From Stachybotrys elegans (taxonomy: Eukaryota > Ascomycota > Sordariomycetes > Hypocreales > Stachybotryaceae): a stretch of 64,000 nt of DNA. The notes below the pieces were generated by a model, which saw only the letters and a list, made by a program, of their open reading frames with translations, was not told where the DNA came from and did not search any database. The stretch lies in the NCBI GenBank assembly GCA_020746835.1, contig JAGPNK010000015.1:372001-436000 (forward strand). The letters run 5' to 3'. Positions 23,560-34,347 of the stretch are shown here, in pieces (position 1 is the stretch's first letter; every line of letters begins with the position of its first letter). Both the position numbers and the translations under genes were made by a program.

Positions 23560-25467
23560 ATGTACTGTTACGCAAGCATTGAGCGCGCTTCTCGAGAGAT
23601 CCGCCTTGTGCGTTTCGCGACTGTACCTGATGGATTCGTTGGAAGACGCTCTTGTCCCGAGCTGGATATGACCACAGTCTCATTGGACGAGCAACCGTCG
23701 TACCATGCTCTTTCTTATTTATGGGGGGATCCAACGCCGAAATTTCCCATCGTGGTGGACGGCGAGGATTTCGAAGTAGCTGAAAACCTCCACTTCGCCT
23801 TGGGCCAGTTGCGTCGAGTCACATCCTCTGGAAAATGGTTCTGGATTGATGCCATCTGCATCAACCAAAACGATGTTGCGGAGAAGAGCTGGCAGGTAGG
23901 CCAGATGCGAGATATATTCAAAGCGGCAGAGCACGTCTATATTTCTCTAGCAGACAGCGAAGATGGAAGTCAGCAGCTGTTGGAGGGTTTCCAATCTTTT
24001 GGCCATGAAGCGCTGAAAGCTGGTGTTCTTGAGCTATGGACAACTCATCATGATCCGAACTTAAACAACCATCAGCCAACGCATGAACTCTTCCCAAAAG
24101 TACTGGACAGCATACAACTTCAGAATACGCAAAATATTGATGCGATCAGGAGTCTGCTGGTTCGCTCTAATTGGTCCCGAGCTTGGATCAACCAAGAAAT
24201 TGCCTTGGCTGGAAGCGGTCATATCCTCTGTGGGGAGCAGTTTCTCGATCTCGATATGTTTCATGCCGCTCTTACGGCTATATACCTGGCCAAAACCAGC
24301 CCTTTTGCGCGACGGCTGCCGCAGTGGGACGACTTTGGGTCAGATATTTCCAATAATGCCTTCCACATTCCAAGCCTTCTATCTCGTCAACGGCATCTCA
24401 GGGGACAGCCTGCTAATCTTTTGGAGCTTCTTTTGTCCGACAAGAGGGGATCAATGGGAGAAAGGCCATTCTACATGGCCTCAGACCCGCGCGACATCAT
24501 ATTCGCGCTGTTGGGATTTGCCACGGACACGGACATACTGGGACTGCGCCCTGATTACAGCAAGCCAGTTGAAGTCATATACGCCGAGGCTACCACGGCA
24601 ATGATGGCTCGTGATTCCGCTTATGAGCTGGAGTATTGTAGTTTTCCAAAAGACACACCCGGCCTCCCATCGTGGGTGCCTGACTGGCAGCGCATTGGTC
24701 GGTTGGGTATCGAGGTCCCTCCATTGAACTACCGAAATCACTTCTTCGCATCACGAGGCAGAACACAGCCATTGCCTGCGGAAACATACAGTTCTACGCT
24801 GAAGAAAAGGGGCATTCATGTTGACACTGTTGACAGAGTGTTGATGATCAAGGAGACGGGTATCTCCGAACAAGATACCCACGCTGGGAGAATGGCTCTT
24901 CAGAATGCTCTTAGATCAAAGGCCAGTCGGACCGAATGCCTAAGATCTATAGTGGTCTTCGACAACCCATGTCTGAAATCGCCGAGTTCAGAATCGATTC
25001 TAAGGCGGGCGATGTTGGCTGGGCTGATGGGAAACGAGACGCGCACTCCGGAATTCGAGTCCCTCTCCCTTCGAGCATTCCGTCAAGAGGCTATGACACC
25101 CAGCACCATTGATGAGTCACAGCTGGAGTGGATATTGCGAAACTCATACCCTTCTACTCGCCCACTCGGAGAGGGATACGATCTACAGCTTCTATTGGAC
25201 GAGGTGTGCGACGTTCTTGTGCTCGATGCGGCCGCCATGGCCCGCGGACGAACACTGTTCGCGACTATTCAAGGCACAGTCGGCATGGGGCCTCACACCA
25301 TGCGTTCTGGAGACGTCTTAACCATCTTGTTTGGAACCCAGGTACCCATAGTCTTGCGACCTGCTGGAAATGCATATACATACGTGGGAGATGCATACCT
25401 GGACGGTGCAATGGATGTCGAATGTTTGGCAGAGAGTTATGAAGAGCTCACCTTTTATATTATATGA
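23560..25467 (+). CDS. HET-domain protein (heterokaryon incompatibility)
   Basis: An uninterrupted frame of 635 residues starting MYCYASIERASREIRLVRF. The HET signature is clear: YHALSYLWGDP (about residues 47-57), KWFWIDAICINQNDVAEKSWQVGQM (about 94-118, quoted here in part) and RSNWSRAWINQEIALA. After it come DPRDIIFALLGFA and a C-terminal tail with SGDVLTILFGTQVP and YVGDAYLDGAMD, usual for HET proteins. It is intact and intronless, whereas the first HET gene has one intron; the two are distant from each other in sequence. The role is predicted to be allorecognition or programmed cell death control, without a known partner. Confidence 0.88.
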   Translation: MYCYASIERASREIRLVRFATVPDGFVGRRSCPELDMTTVSLDEQPSYHALSYLWGDPTPKFPIVVDGEDFEVAENLHFALGQLRRVTSSGKWFWIDAICINQNDVAEKSWQVGQMRDIFKAAEHVYISLADSEDGSQQLLEGFQSFGHEALKAGVLELWTTHHDPNLNNHQPTHELFPKVLDSIQLQNTQNIDAIRSLLVRSNWSRAWINQEIALAGSGHILCGEQFLDLDMFHAALTAIYLAKTSPFARRLPQWDDFGSDISNNAFHIPSLLSRQRHLRGQPANLLELLLSDKRGSMGERPFYMASDPRDIIFALLGFATDTDILGLRPDYSKPVEVIYAEATTAMMARDSAYELEYCSFPKDTPGLPSWVPDWQRIGRLGIEVPPLNYRNHFFASRGRTQPLPAETYSSTLKKRGIHVDTVDRVLMIKETGISEQDTHAGRMALQNALRSKASRTECLRSIVVFDNPCLKSPSSESILRRAMLAGLMGNETRTPEFESLSLRAFRQEAMTPSTIDESQLEWILRNSYPSTRPLGEGYDLQLLLDEVCDVLVLDAAAMARGRTLFATIQGTVGMGPHTMRSGDVLTILFGTQVPIVLRPAGNAYTYVGDAYLDGAMDVECLAESYEELTFYII

Positions 25468-25600
25468 ATAACTCTAATGTGTTGTTTGCATCTACTACCT
25501 AGAGCCGTGTCATATCTGGCCTTTATGAGCATAAGCTGCACTGTATTCTAGGGATTGACAGATGTCGTGTTGTGTCTTGCCTGTGACCATGTAACTCTAT

Positions 25601-25900
25601 TTATTCTCTCCTAGTCTTCCATATTTCTTGAAGAGCCCCTATATATGCATTCTCATGCTTGCTAATGTGGTTGCAGTGCGGAGTGTCTTCAAATATGAAC
25701 TCCATTATATCCCATCCCTTCTTACGGGCCTCCTCCGCATGTGACTTGACGTCAGTCCAGTCAATCATCTTGTCAGCCTTGGGGGTAAAAGGATCTGCCG
25801 TGTGAATATTTTGAGTTGGTTGTAGACGGCTATGCTGTGGGTTTGGGCACCCAAGAAGTCGAGGGGTATAGACCGTATTGATTTGCCGTGCAGTTAACAA
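25601..25900 (-). pseudogene. C-terminal remnant of a DUF829 (PaxU/TMEM53-like) hydrolase
   Basis: The 3' frame ends in ADKMIDWTDVKSHAEEARKK, GWDIMEFIFEDTPHCNHISK and a final helix. This pattern (KAD-M-W-DVE-HA-EA, then P-H) is what I recall of the C-terminus of DUF829 alpha/beta hydrolases, with the catalytic Asp and His positions. The upstream part of such a protein, with the serine elbow, should lie at 25.9-26.6 kb on the minus strand, but there the frames are full of stops. I take this as a truncated relic; a short unrelated gene is the alternative. Confidence 0.4.
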
Positions 25901-26866
25901 AACTCTGGTTTCCCAGTTGACACATCATCTCACAAACTCAGGCCGCGGTAAGCAGGTTGCATATTGAAGTCAGACTTGTTCTTGACAGGCTGGATTGAGG
26001 TGGTCAGCTTTACTGGGGACGTCATCATGCAAGCACTGAGTAAGTCACAGATACGTGGCATTTGCTGTCTCTTCACACCACTTGGCTGAATGCGTGCAAA
26101 TATCTTGACTGGTGGGAGCAGTTTGCTCATCCTCCATAGTGTGCGCATCCGTGGCTCGTGATATCCGATGCAGGAATTGCAACGCCATGGTAACTGGCAG
26201 AATGGAGACTTGCGTTTATTGCATTCATCGATTGAACGGCACAGGTTCCATGTATCCTTTCGATCTTGTCTTCCCATTTGTCCTTCATCGGGTTATAACG
26301 CACAGATTATTCAGGATGCTTCGCCAACCTTTCAGTGATGTACCCTGGCCCGATCCTGAATCCACCATGTACCACAATATGATGATTACTGCTTACTTCA
26401 AGTTTGGTCCCGCTGGGTTGCTGGCCATCCATAACACATTTCGCATGGGCCACCATGGAATGGGAACCTCCGCTATGGCTGGGGTGCCTGCTAGCTGTCA
26501 AAGGAACAGGCTAAACAATCGTGCCATGCTCCACACAGTGGAGATGTATGAATGATATCTCCCAATGCGTAATGTAGGGCTGAGGTTGGCGGAAACGAGA
26601 CCCTTCTTATCGCTCCCCGTGTCCCAGCTTTTGCCATGGAGGCCCAGGAACTTCTTAGAGTGCACCGGGGGTTCCTAAATTAGAAAACCCCCCCTGGGGG
26701 AAGCGAACGCTTCAAGTCTAAAAAGTAAGGCTTGTTGTCTTCCTCCACCCCCATTTATCTGTTCTAACTTTTCTTGTCCAAGGTATTCTCGGCCAGAGGC
26801 TCTGGTAGCTTCGCTCTCCTTCAACTCCCTCCTTTCTTCTGTGTATTCTCCAAAATCGTTTTCAAG
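25901..26866. other. degenerate region and promoter of the MFS gene
   Basis: This may hold decayed 5' parts of the DUF829 relic (minus strand) but no continuous frame. The last ~200 bases, pyrimidine-rich before the ATG at 26867, should be the MFS promoter and leader. Confidence 0.4.
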
Positions 26867-28837
26867 ATGAGCAAGCCGCCGACTCTGGAACTCAACGGCC
26901 AGAGCCCAGCCCAAACGGAGAACGGTATGATGGTGGACGAGTCGCAGACTGCCGCTGTGGAGGAATGGGTGCCTTCACGACACCAAAAGGCCATCATCTA
27001 CACAATCGGCGTCCTCAACCTGATTGTAGCCCTGGATGCTAGTATCATCGTGACGTCGTTGGCCGTTAGTATCCCTCTTCATCTTGCAGATACACTCTCT
27101 CACAGCATTGTTCCAGGCCATCGTAGGCGACATCGGTGGCTCAACAACAGAGGCCTTCTGGATCGGCACCTCCTACCTCCTCGTCAACGCCATCACGATG
27201 CCCATTATTTGCTCCGTCAGCGACATCATCGGTCGTCCGATCTGTCTCACCTTCGCCATAGCCACGTTTACAGTCGGTACGATTGTCTGCTGTGTGGCTA
27301 ACAACATGGCCACCCTCCTCGCCGGTCGTTGCATACAAGGTATTGGAGGAGGAGGCATACACTCTCTAGGCTTGGTGGTCCAGACCGACATCATTCCGCT
27401 CCGATGGAGACCCAAGTGGTATGCCGTTACGTGAGTGACAGCCTGCTGCCCTAAAGAAGGAGTTCTGCTGACGGGGGGAAAGACTTGGTTTCTGGGCGCT
27501 GGGTCTCTGCCTCGGTCCTGTCATAGGTGGCGCAATTGCTGAGACGACGACTTGGCGCTGGATCTTCTATCTCAAGTTTCCCATCTGCGCCTTTGGTCTC
27601 GTCGCTGTCCCGTACTTGCTCACGCTCAAACCGAAGAAGAGGACGGCGCAGGAGAAGCTGAGCCAGATCGATTGGATCGGCGGGACTCTATTTGCTGCGT
27701 CTGGAACGGCCTTTCTCATTGCCATCTCGTGGGGCGGCACGCAGGTAGGAATATCTACGCTTACCACTGTGATAATGTTTACTGATGGTGGGCGTTTGGT
27801 GATCAGCATAACTGGGACAGCGTGGCTACTCTGCTACCGTTGATCCTGGGTGTGGTTGGACTCGCCATTACAGTGTTTTACGAAGCCCGTATTGCAAAGC
27901 ATCCCTTCCTCCACAAGTCTTTATTCAGAGACACAGCATCGATAATCACCTATGTTGCTGCAGTGGGCCAGGGCATTGTGGTAGGTTCTTCTGCTCTATA
28001 TTCCTCATAATAGGTGTGCTTGTTCCATCAGCTGCTAACTCCTCCTCAGCTATACAGCGCATTATACTAGTAAGTCTAACATTTCGCTCTGATGCCCCAT
28101 CCCTGACCATGCGCAGTTGCCCTTTCTACTTTATATCGGTAAAGAGATACTCCCCTCTACAATCTGGCCTGGCCCTGCTGCCTCTGAGCTTTCTCATCAC
28201 CGTCTCCGGCATGGTCACAGGGCGACTTGTGACGCGCTTCAACAACTACCGCTGGCCTGTATGCGTTGGATGGTTCGTGGGCGCGATTTCACCCGGCATG
28301 ATTATGATATGGCGCCGAGACGACAGCGCTCCTGTTTGGGTCATGACTTATATCATCGGTGGTCTCGGCCAGGGCGCCATCCTCAACGCGCAGAACTTTG
28401 CCTCACAGGCGCTCTGCAGTCCCGGAGACGAGGGCAGGGCCGCAGCAATGTACACCTTTGCCCGCCAATTCGGCATGGCCCTCGGCGTCGGGATCGGTGC
28501 CACAACTTTCCAGAACGTCATGGCGCTCAGGCTCGGCTGGGCCGGGCTGCCAACGGATATCGCTACGCATGCTGAAGCGTACATAGAGACGCTGCACAGC
28601 CTACCATTCGGACCAAATCGTAGTGCCATCTACGACGCTTATAGATTCGGCATCCAGATTATCTTCAGCGTTTGTCTGTCGTTATCCATCATCATGCTAG
28701 TCTTGACTGTCCTATTCATGAGGCAGGTGGACATGAACAGGAAACTCGACACGGAGCATCTTCTTGACAGCAACAAGGTGATGAGGGGGTGGGGGAATGG
28801 GGAACAGAAACAGTCTGGTGACAGCGAGGGGAGATAA
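26867..28837 (+). CDS. MFS drug-type (DHA) transporter, six exons
   Basis: Exons 26867-27064, 27117-27430, 27483-27744, 27807-27980, 28050-28069 and 28117-28837 give 562 residues. The fifth exon is only 20 nt. The protein is a plasma- or vacuole-membrane proton antiporter of the 14-helix DHA type: helix 1 IIYTIGVLNLIVALDASIIV with the LDASIV motif, then IGTSYLLVNAITMPI, the loop SDIIGRP (motif A: GRxx), and GRCIQGIGGGGIHSLG (motif B-C area). Helices continue to a final KLDTEHLL tail. It lies next to an FAD monooxygenase and a hydrolase on the same side, so export or resistance in a small metabolite pathway is likely. All introns have standard sites (GTTAGT, GTGAGT, GTAGGA, GTAGGT, GTAAGT). 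Confidence 0.9.
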
Positions 28838-29259
28838 GAGACCCTCAGTTATATTAGCTGTGCCGCTGATAGACTGCCATGGTCAGCCGCAGACAGGGTT
28901 TGGGACCGCCAACAATTGTTGGTTGTACCTCAATGACATCAGGCGATGTACTACCCGCGTCGCTTGGCCTCCAATATTAAGTGTGTGCTAGGGTATGGCA
29001 AGTTCTCTCCATTTACCAATATTATGGCTTATATTGGTAAGATTGATGCGCGAGGTGGGAATAGAGACAGGGGCGTTCTTGACTATGAAGCTCGCCACGA
29101 TGAATCAGGCAAGCCAGCGCACATGCTGCAACCATGATAAAGGCGGCAGCTCGGCCACTGATGTCCCATGATTTTCCTTTCTTCGTAGTCTTCTCAGTTT
29201 CCCTTTCCCGCCCCACGTTTCAGCACATATCCCACATCCATTCACCTACAGGGTCAACC
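28838..29259. other. intergenic, promoter of the monooxygenase gene
   Basis: About 420 bases. I see nothing beyond a pyrimidine-rich leader just before the ATG at 29260. Confidence 0.45.
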
Positions 29260-30619
29260 ATGGCGGGCAAAACAACCGCTCCCTTCCGCGTCATAATCGT
29301 GGGCGCCGGACCTGTGGGCTTGTTCTTCGCACATGCCCTCTCCAAGGCAGGCGTAGATTATCTCGTGATGGAGCAGTCTAGCTCCATCATTAGATACAAA
29401 GGTGCCGGCATCATGTTGTTCCCAGACACCTTGCGACTTCTCGATCAGCTTGGCCTTTACGACAAGGCAGAAGACTTCCACACCATTGAGAGTAGCACGG
29501 ATATATTAGCCCAAAATGGCCGGGTGACCAGCTCTTATGCTATTTGGTCTATTTTGGCTACAAGGTGAGTGTGCTCATCGATGTTGTCGGCGCATATCTG
29601 ATTTACCCGACCCGTGTAGGCATGCGTATCCCAGCGTCAGCTGTTCTCGTGGCCAGCTCATTGAGCTTCTGTATGAGAATTTACCCGAGAAAGAGACCCG
29701 TGTAAGGACGAGCGCCGCCGTGGTTGACATAGAAGCACACGACAACGGTGTCAATGTCCGTCTTGCCGACGGCAGCCAGGAGCAAGGTTCCATTATTGTT
29801 GGCGTCGACGGTGTCTACAGCAAGACACGCCAAATCATGCAACGACTGGCGCAGTCACCGCCCGACACATGGCCCATAACTGCTTCGTACCGAGGGCTCT
29901 ACGGGCAATTCCCTTCCATCGAGCGTATGGAAAGGGGGCATTTCTACCAGTCACGCGGCCATCAGGTTGTTTCGCAATTTCTGAACTTTGGCAATGTCAC
30001 ACATTTTGCCATACTTCAGCCCATTCCGCCGACCACAGAGCGGAGGCGATACACAACCGAGGAGCGGGATCAGTTTGCTCATGAGTTTGAAGACATTATC
30101 ATCGCTCCTGGTGTTCGCTTCAAGGAGGTATGGCCCATCCTTGACAAGGAAACGGCTAGGCTGGTGAACCAGGAGGAAGGATATTGTGACAAATGGTATC
30201 ACGGGCGCATTGCCCTTGCTGGCGACGCTGTGCACAAGATCACCTCGGCTACAGGCTTGGGCGGCAACATTGGCATCCACACAGCAGCGGCATTGGCCAA
30301 CGAGCTGCACCGCGCTCTGCAGGCCAATTCCAACCCAAGCACAGAGGCGCTGGAGAAGGCATTTGCGCGGTACCAGGAAACCCGGAGTTCCCTGACTAGT
30401 GAACTGCACATGGGAGGGAGGCAGCAGGTACGGACTGTGACGTGGGAGACTTGGTTCGGTTGGTTCTTCGACCGTATCGTGCTGCCCTGGATCGGCTGGA
30501 GACTTTTTCTCAAGGGTTTGACGGGGATTATCACCCAAGGTCAGATATTGGAATACGTGCCCTTTAAGGATCGCGAGGTCCAGGTACCATGGGCGAATAC
30601 TCCGCCTCTGAAAGAGTAG
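29260..30619 (+). CDS. FAD-dependent monooxygenase (PaxM-like class)
   Basis: Exons 29260-29564 and 29620-30619 (intron GTGAGT-TAG) give 434 residues. The dinucleotide fold is at the N-terminus: VIIVGAGPVGLFFAHALSKA (GxGxxG). The second FAD/NADPH motif is VGVDGVYSKTRQ, and the third is RIALAGDAVHKITSATGLGG with GD near residue 308. The C-terminus carries hydrophobic stretches (WFGWFFDRIVLPWIGWRLFL), as in membrane-associated epoxidases of meroterpenoid and indole-diterpene pathways. It probably hydroxylates or epoxidises a hydrophobic substrate. It sits between an MFS exporter upstream and an alpha/beta hydrolase encoded downstream on the other strand, which suggests a small metabolic or detoxification set. 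Confidence 0.87.
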
Positions 30620-30750
30620 TCGGTTTACCTTTTGCATCTCAGATAGATTTCTTTTGTCTCTCATTCACTTGCGCATGTATTTATCAGTTCCAATGTCCTT
30701 ATAATATGCAAGACATGTGTGTCCGAAGAAACAAGATTGGACATGATGGA

Positions 30751-31590
30751 TCATTCTGCCTTGGCTCCCTTCTTTGCCTCGAGAATCCCCAGCATCTCGT
30801 AGAAGAAAGGCACAAACGCCTCAACCTCCGACTCGTAACCCCCGTGGTGCCCCGGCACAACCATTCGAGGACAATCCAGCAGCTTGGCCTGCTCAACCGT
30901 CGTGCGTACATACAGCGCGTCTCCGCTCGCCTTGCCTGCCATGACGCCCACGCTGGTCCCGTTTTCCTTGATTCTGTGAAAGTTTGGCGTGTACAGGGCG
31001 ACAATGTCAATCTCATTGTTGAAGAAGTTCTCGTTGTTCTCCGGCTCCGTGAAGGACCGCGGGTGGTGGCCCTCATCGTTCGTCGGCCCGTAGCCAACGA
31101 GCAGCGAGCGAAAGACATCGGCCGCAGCCTCCCATCCCTTGGTCGCCCTCGTCTCGCGGATATGCAAGAACCACTCAAAGATTTCGCTTTGGTTGGGCAG
31201 GATGTTCATGGTCGGCGCCTCATGGGCAATCAGATGCTCCACGAATTGGGGATAGTCGTGCGCAAAGACGAATCCGAGGAGCCCGCCCAGGCTGTTGCCG
31301 AATATGATGGCCTTTTCGAATCCCATTGCTTTGATGATGGCCAGCATGTCCCGTGTCTGCATGGGCGGGTTCAGTATCGTGTTCACCTGGACCTTGCTGG
31401 CGGACATGCCGCGCCTGTCGAAGGCGACGCAGGTGAAGCGATCGGAAAGGGCAGCCATGATGAGGTTGTACTGTCTGCCGTGGCCGTTGCCCCCAGGAAC
31501 AAACAGTATCATCGGTCCTGCTCCCTGGTACCAGTAGTGGATGTCACATCCTTCATTGTGAACAACGGCGCGGGTAGGGTTGAAGTCCAT
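30751..31590 (-). CDS. alpha/beta hydrolase
   Basis: A single frame of 279 residues starting MDFNPTRAVV. It has an oxyanion strand FVPGGNGHGRQY, then FDRRGMSAS, the nucleophile elbow GNSLGG (about residues 96-101), and a C-terminal GHHGGYE with the likely catalytic His. The general family covers esterases and C-C hydrolases; no substrate can be inferred from sequence. Its 3' end faces the 3' end of the monooxygenase, only about 130 bases away, so the two are convergent neighbours. An upstream in-frame Met in the leader is less likely because the first conserved residues begin at MDFNP. Confidence 0.85.
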   Translation of the reverse strand: MDFNPTRAVVHNEGCDIHYWYQGAGPMILFVPGGNGHGRQYNLIMAALSDRFTCVAFDRRGMSASKVQVNTILNPPMQTRDMLAIIKAMGFEKAIIFGNSLGGLLGFVFAHDYPQFVEHLIAHEAPTMNILPNQSEIFEWFLHIRETRATKGWEAAADVFRSLLVGYGPTNDEGHHPRSFTEPENNENFFNNEIDIVALYTPNFHRIKENGTSVGVMAGKASGDALYVRTTVEQAKLLDCPRMVVPGHHGGYESEVEAFVPFFYEMLGILEAKKGAKAE

Positions 31591-32136
31591 GGCTGGTGTT
31601 GCGTTGTGAGTGGCTGGAAAAAGCAAGTCAAGAGATGATGGTAGGCTCTGAAACGGTCGGTTGAGTTTTACAGATCAACACCGAGAATTCCAGCCTTATT
31701 TATGTGCATGCGATATAGTATCTGCGTCGGGTGCAGCATCCATGCTTACTTATGCCCTACTTTGGCCTCCGGTCCGCGATCCCGCCAACCTGCATATGTG
31801 CTTACTTACTTGCCATCGTGACTGGAACGGCGTACTGGACACGTCATCCCCTGGGGTTGCGTGTGTCTGTGATGAGATTTTTGTCGCCCAACAGTGAGGA
31901 CGCGTAACATGCAATGCGTACGACACGATGGGTGTGCGTGGCAGTCGTGATGTAGATAGTGCGTGGGGATTGGTGGCCTCGGACTTTACCCTCTGGTGTT
32001 CTGAACGGAGCTGAGGTCATGTCTTATTTTTCTACATCACTGTGTGGATATTATTGTCAACAATTCTTGTCAACACCTTTCAACAAATGTTATCTACTTA
32101 GAAGGAAGAGTAATAAAGGATATGGATAAGCCTCCT
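31591..32136. other. intergenic, nothing recognised
   Basis: About 550 bases with the promoter of the hydrolase (read leftwards) and the 3' end region of the kinase-like gene. No supported frame or repeat. Confidence 0.45.
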
Positions 32137-33189
32137 TCAAGTGTTCATTGTATAGCTATCATTGGAAGCTCCATCTTCCTGCTTCATACCCTCAGGTGTC
32201 TCAAGAAACTCCTTTATTTTACCAAGACCAGCCAAGTCTCCTTCGGTCGTGCCTTGTAACTCTCTGGGCACCCAATCCTCTGTATAAGAGCCACCAAAGT
32301 CTATAATCCACGCATTGTCATCTACATCAACAAGGACATTGTCAGGCTTGACATCGCCCCAAACGATCCCTGACTGATGCAGCTGGGTAATGGTATCTTC
32401 AACCTCCTGGGCCCATTTCTGCCGAAGGTGCTTGTCAGCCGCCCCGGAGGCGCAAGTGAGCGTTTGCCATTCACATTCGATATATCTCAAAAGGAGAGCG
32501 AGAACCTTGCCGTCGATATCTCGTACTAAGCCCAAAAGACTAGAAATTCGCAGGCTCGTACCAAGGTTGGCATCACGAATCTGGCCATACGTCTTCAGCT
32601 CGTGTAGCAAGAACCCTCTATCACCTGGATTGATGAGCTTTAGGTAGGCATAGCGCCCGTCTTCGAGGATGACCTTGGAAGGTATAGGTGAAGGCGGATT
32701 AGGTCCAATAGCTTCCTTGCATGGCCGGATCTCAGACGGCCTAAAACAAGGCCATGGGGAACAGAGATCCTCTGCAACATGGATACCAAACAGTGCTGGT
32801 TCCGCACCGCCGCGAGGTACAGCCACCAAGGCATCACCGTCTGCCTTTATATCGTAAGAGTGGGTTTCGGGGTAGAAGAAGCCTTCCAGAGTATCCAAGG
32901 AGTTGGTCGAAGCACCAAGCAGTTTGAAGATTGGTAGGAGCGGCTCGGCAATCCAGTCATAGAAGTCCTCGACCGTATATCCATCGAGTTCGTACTCGTC
33001 GGCAACTTGCAGGAAGAAAAGATATTTTTCCTTCAAAGTTGGTGACTGTGAGAAATTATCGGCCAAGAGGTGAGCGACAATGCGGTGGCCCTCGTACAAA
33101 GTCACCAATGTTGCGTCGGTATGCTCTACATGGAAAGTGAAGTCAAGCATGGTCCATGCCGGAGGCAAGCCATGGTCCTCTGCTGCCAT
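32137..33189 (-). CDS. protein-kinase-like (Ser/Thr kinase fold) protein
   Basis: A single exon of 350 residues. The C-terminal half carries the kinase catalytic loop in atypical form, HQSGIVWGDVKPDNVLVD (usual HRDxKxxN, here WGDVKPDN), followed 8 residues later by WIIDFGGSYTEDW (DFG plus activation segment). An N-lobe Lys may be in SKVILEDGRYAYLKLI. The first ~130 residues are not recognised. Such compact kinase-like proteins with WGD or HGD loops are common in Pezizomycotina genomes, usually next to accessory genes. D of the loop, N and DFG are present, so phosphotransfer is possible. The start at 33189 (MAAEDHG) was chosen because the upstream open frame reads as leader. Confidence 0.75.
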   Translation of the reverse strand: MAAEDHGLPPAWTMLDFTFHVEHTDATLVTLYEGHRIVAHLLADNFSQSPTLKEKYLFFLQVADEYELDGYTVEDFYDWIAEPLLPIFKLLGASTNSLDTLEGFFYPETHSYDIKADGDALVAVPRGGAEPALFGIHVAEDLCSPWPCFRPSEIRPCKEAIGPNPPSPIPSKVILEDGRYAYLKLINPGDRGFLLHELKTYGQIRDANLGTSLRISSLLGLVRDIDGKVLALLLRYIECEWQTLTCASGAADKHLRQKWAQEVEDTITQLHQSGIVWGDVKPDNVLVDVDDNAWIIDFGGSYTEDWVPRELQGTTEGDLAGLGKIKEFLETPEGMKQEDGASNDSYTMNT

Positions 33190-33510
33190 GGCTTTGGGGT
33201 ATCTTGGGCAAATTGAAACATGCGATTGTTTGGAACAAAAGGGTAGGTGAATGGAACAGTGAAAGGCTGGAGAGAAGAAAAGACAGGAAAAGAGAGGGGT
33301 AAGGTTAGCGGGGACCAGTTCATGTCTCGCTTTTTCTGCAACACTGCAGATACTCTTTATAGCACTTTCTAGCACTTTCTGGGCGGCTGTCTCAACGCAA
33401 TCATCTTATCTATAAGTAGAAAACACCTCTTTAACCAAAGACTACCCCTCGGCTACTTGAAAGCAAAAAGTGGTAAAGCCATGACCCCCGTCTATAAAAT
33501 ATTAGGGACA
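33190..33510. other. short intergenic region, nothing recognised
   Basis: About 320 bases, with the kinase-like gene promoter and the 3' end of the next gene. Contains a short direct repeat (tagcactttct, twice near 33360). Nothing else seen. Confidence 0.45.
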
Positions 33511-34347
33511 TCATCCCCTCGCAATACCAACAATCCAGCCAACAACCTCATCAAACGCGCTCAGCATTGGGGCGTGGTCAGCCGCAATCCTCGTAACAGC
33601 AACCGTCTTGCCTTGGCGCTCTGCGATATCGATGGAGCGCTGCTGGTGAGTGGGCGGAATCGTGCGATCATGTTCACAGAAGAGATAGGATATGGCGACG
33701 TCCTCCTCCAGGTAGCCGAGTTGGGTGGTGGGGTCCAAGAAGCTCTGGGCAGAGTGGTTGCCAAACCTGGTACTCCACTCGAGGGCTTCCTCGCGGGGGA
33801 GGTCGTTGAAGACAAGATCGACTGCAGCGGTCCTGTTCAGATGGTACCACCATCCATTGTCCTGTCCGTGTTAGCAGAGGGATATGTGTGGATGTTTGGA
33901 GGGCATCAAACTCACGTCGCCAACTTGGATGGCCTGACCAGGAGGAACATCGCTCAGAATCTCAATAGCCGCCTGGCCGAGCTCTGGGAGAAAAGCAGTC
34001 ATGTACGCCAAGGTAGTGATGCCACCCTTCTTGCCCTCCTTGGCCCGCGTAGCCTTGCCCAGCCCGGCCGCGCCCTGCGTCATGGGCACGCCGCCGTATG
34101 AGTGGGCGACGACAATGACATCCTTGCCCTCGTCGGCGAGCTTCTCAACCTCGGCGGCAACCAGGTCGGCGTCGGCGTACATCGGGGGAGGCGTCCTGGT
34201 ATCGTTGGGGTTGATTTTGACAGTGGGCAGGTTGATAGCCTTGGCTTCGAAGCCTTGGGCCATTATGGCGTCGCGGAGAGGGTAGTAGAATTCTCCGGAG
34301 GAGAAGGACCCCGGGACGATGAGGACGGAGGGAGTGCTGCAAGCCAT
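33511..34347 (-). CDS. alpha/beta hydrolase, two exons
   Basis: Exons 34347-33916 and 33861-33511 on the minus strand, GTGAGT donor and CAG acceptor, give 260 residues. Blocks: SVLIVPGSFSSGEFYYPL at the N-terminus (oxyanion), DVIVVAHSYGGVPMTQG with nucleophile Ser in AHSYGG (about residue 79), then YLFCEHDRTIPP with a probable catalytic acid and the C-terminal ADHAPMLS with catalytic His. It resembles the EstA-like and salicylate-esterase-like hydrolases seen in many fungi. Substrate unknown. It is the last accessory-type gene before the GC-rich right part. Confidence 0.85.
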
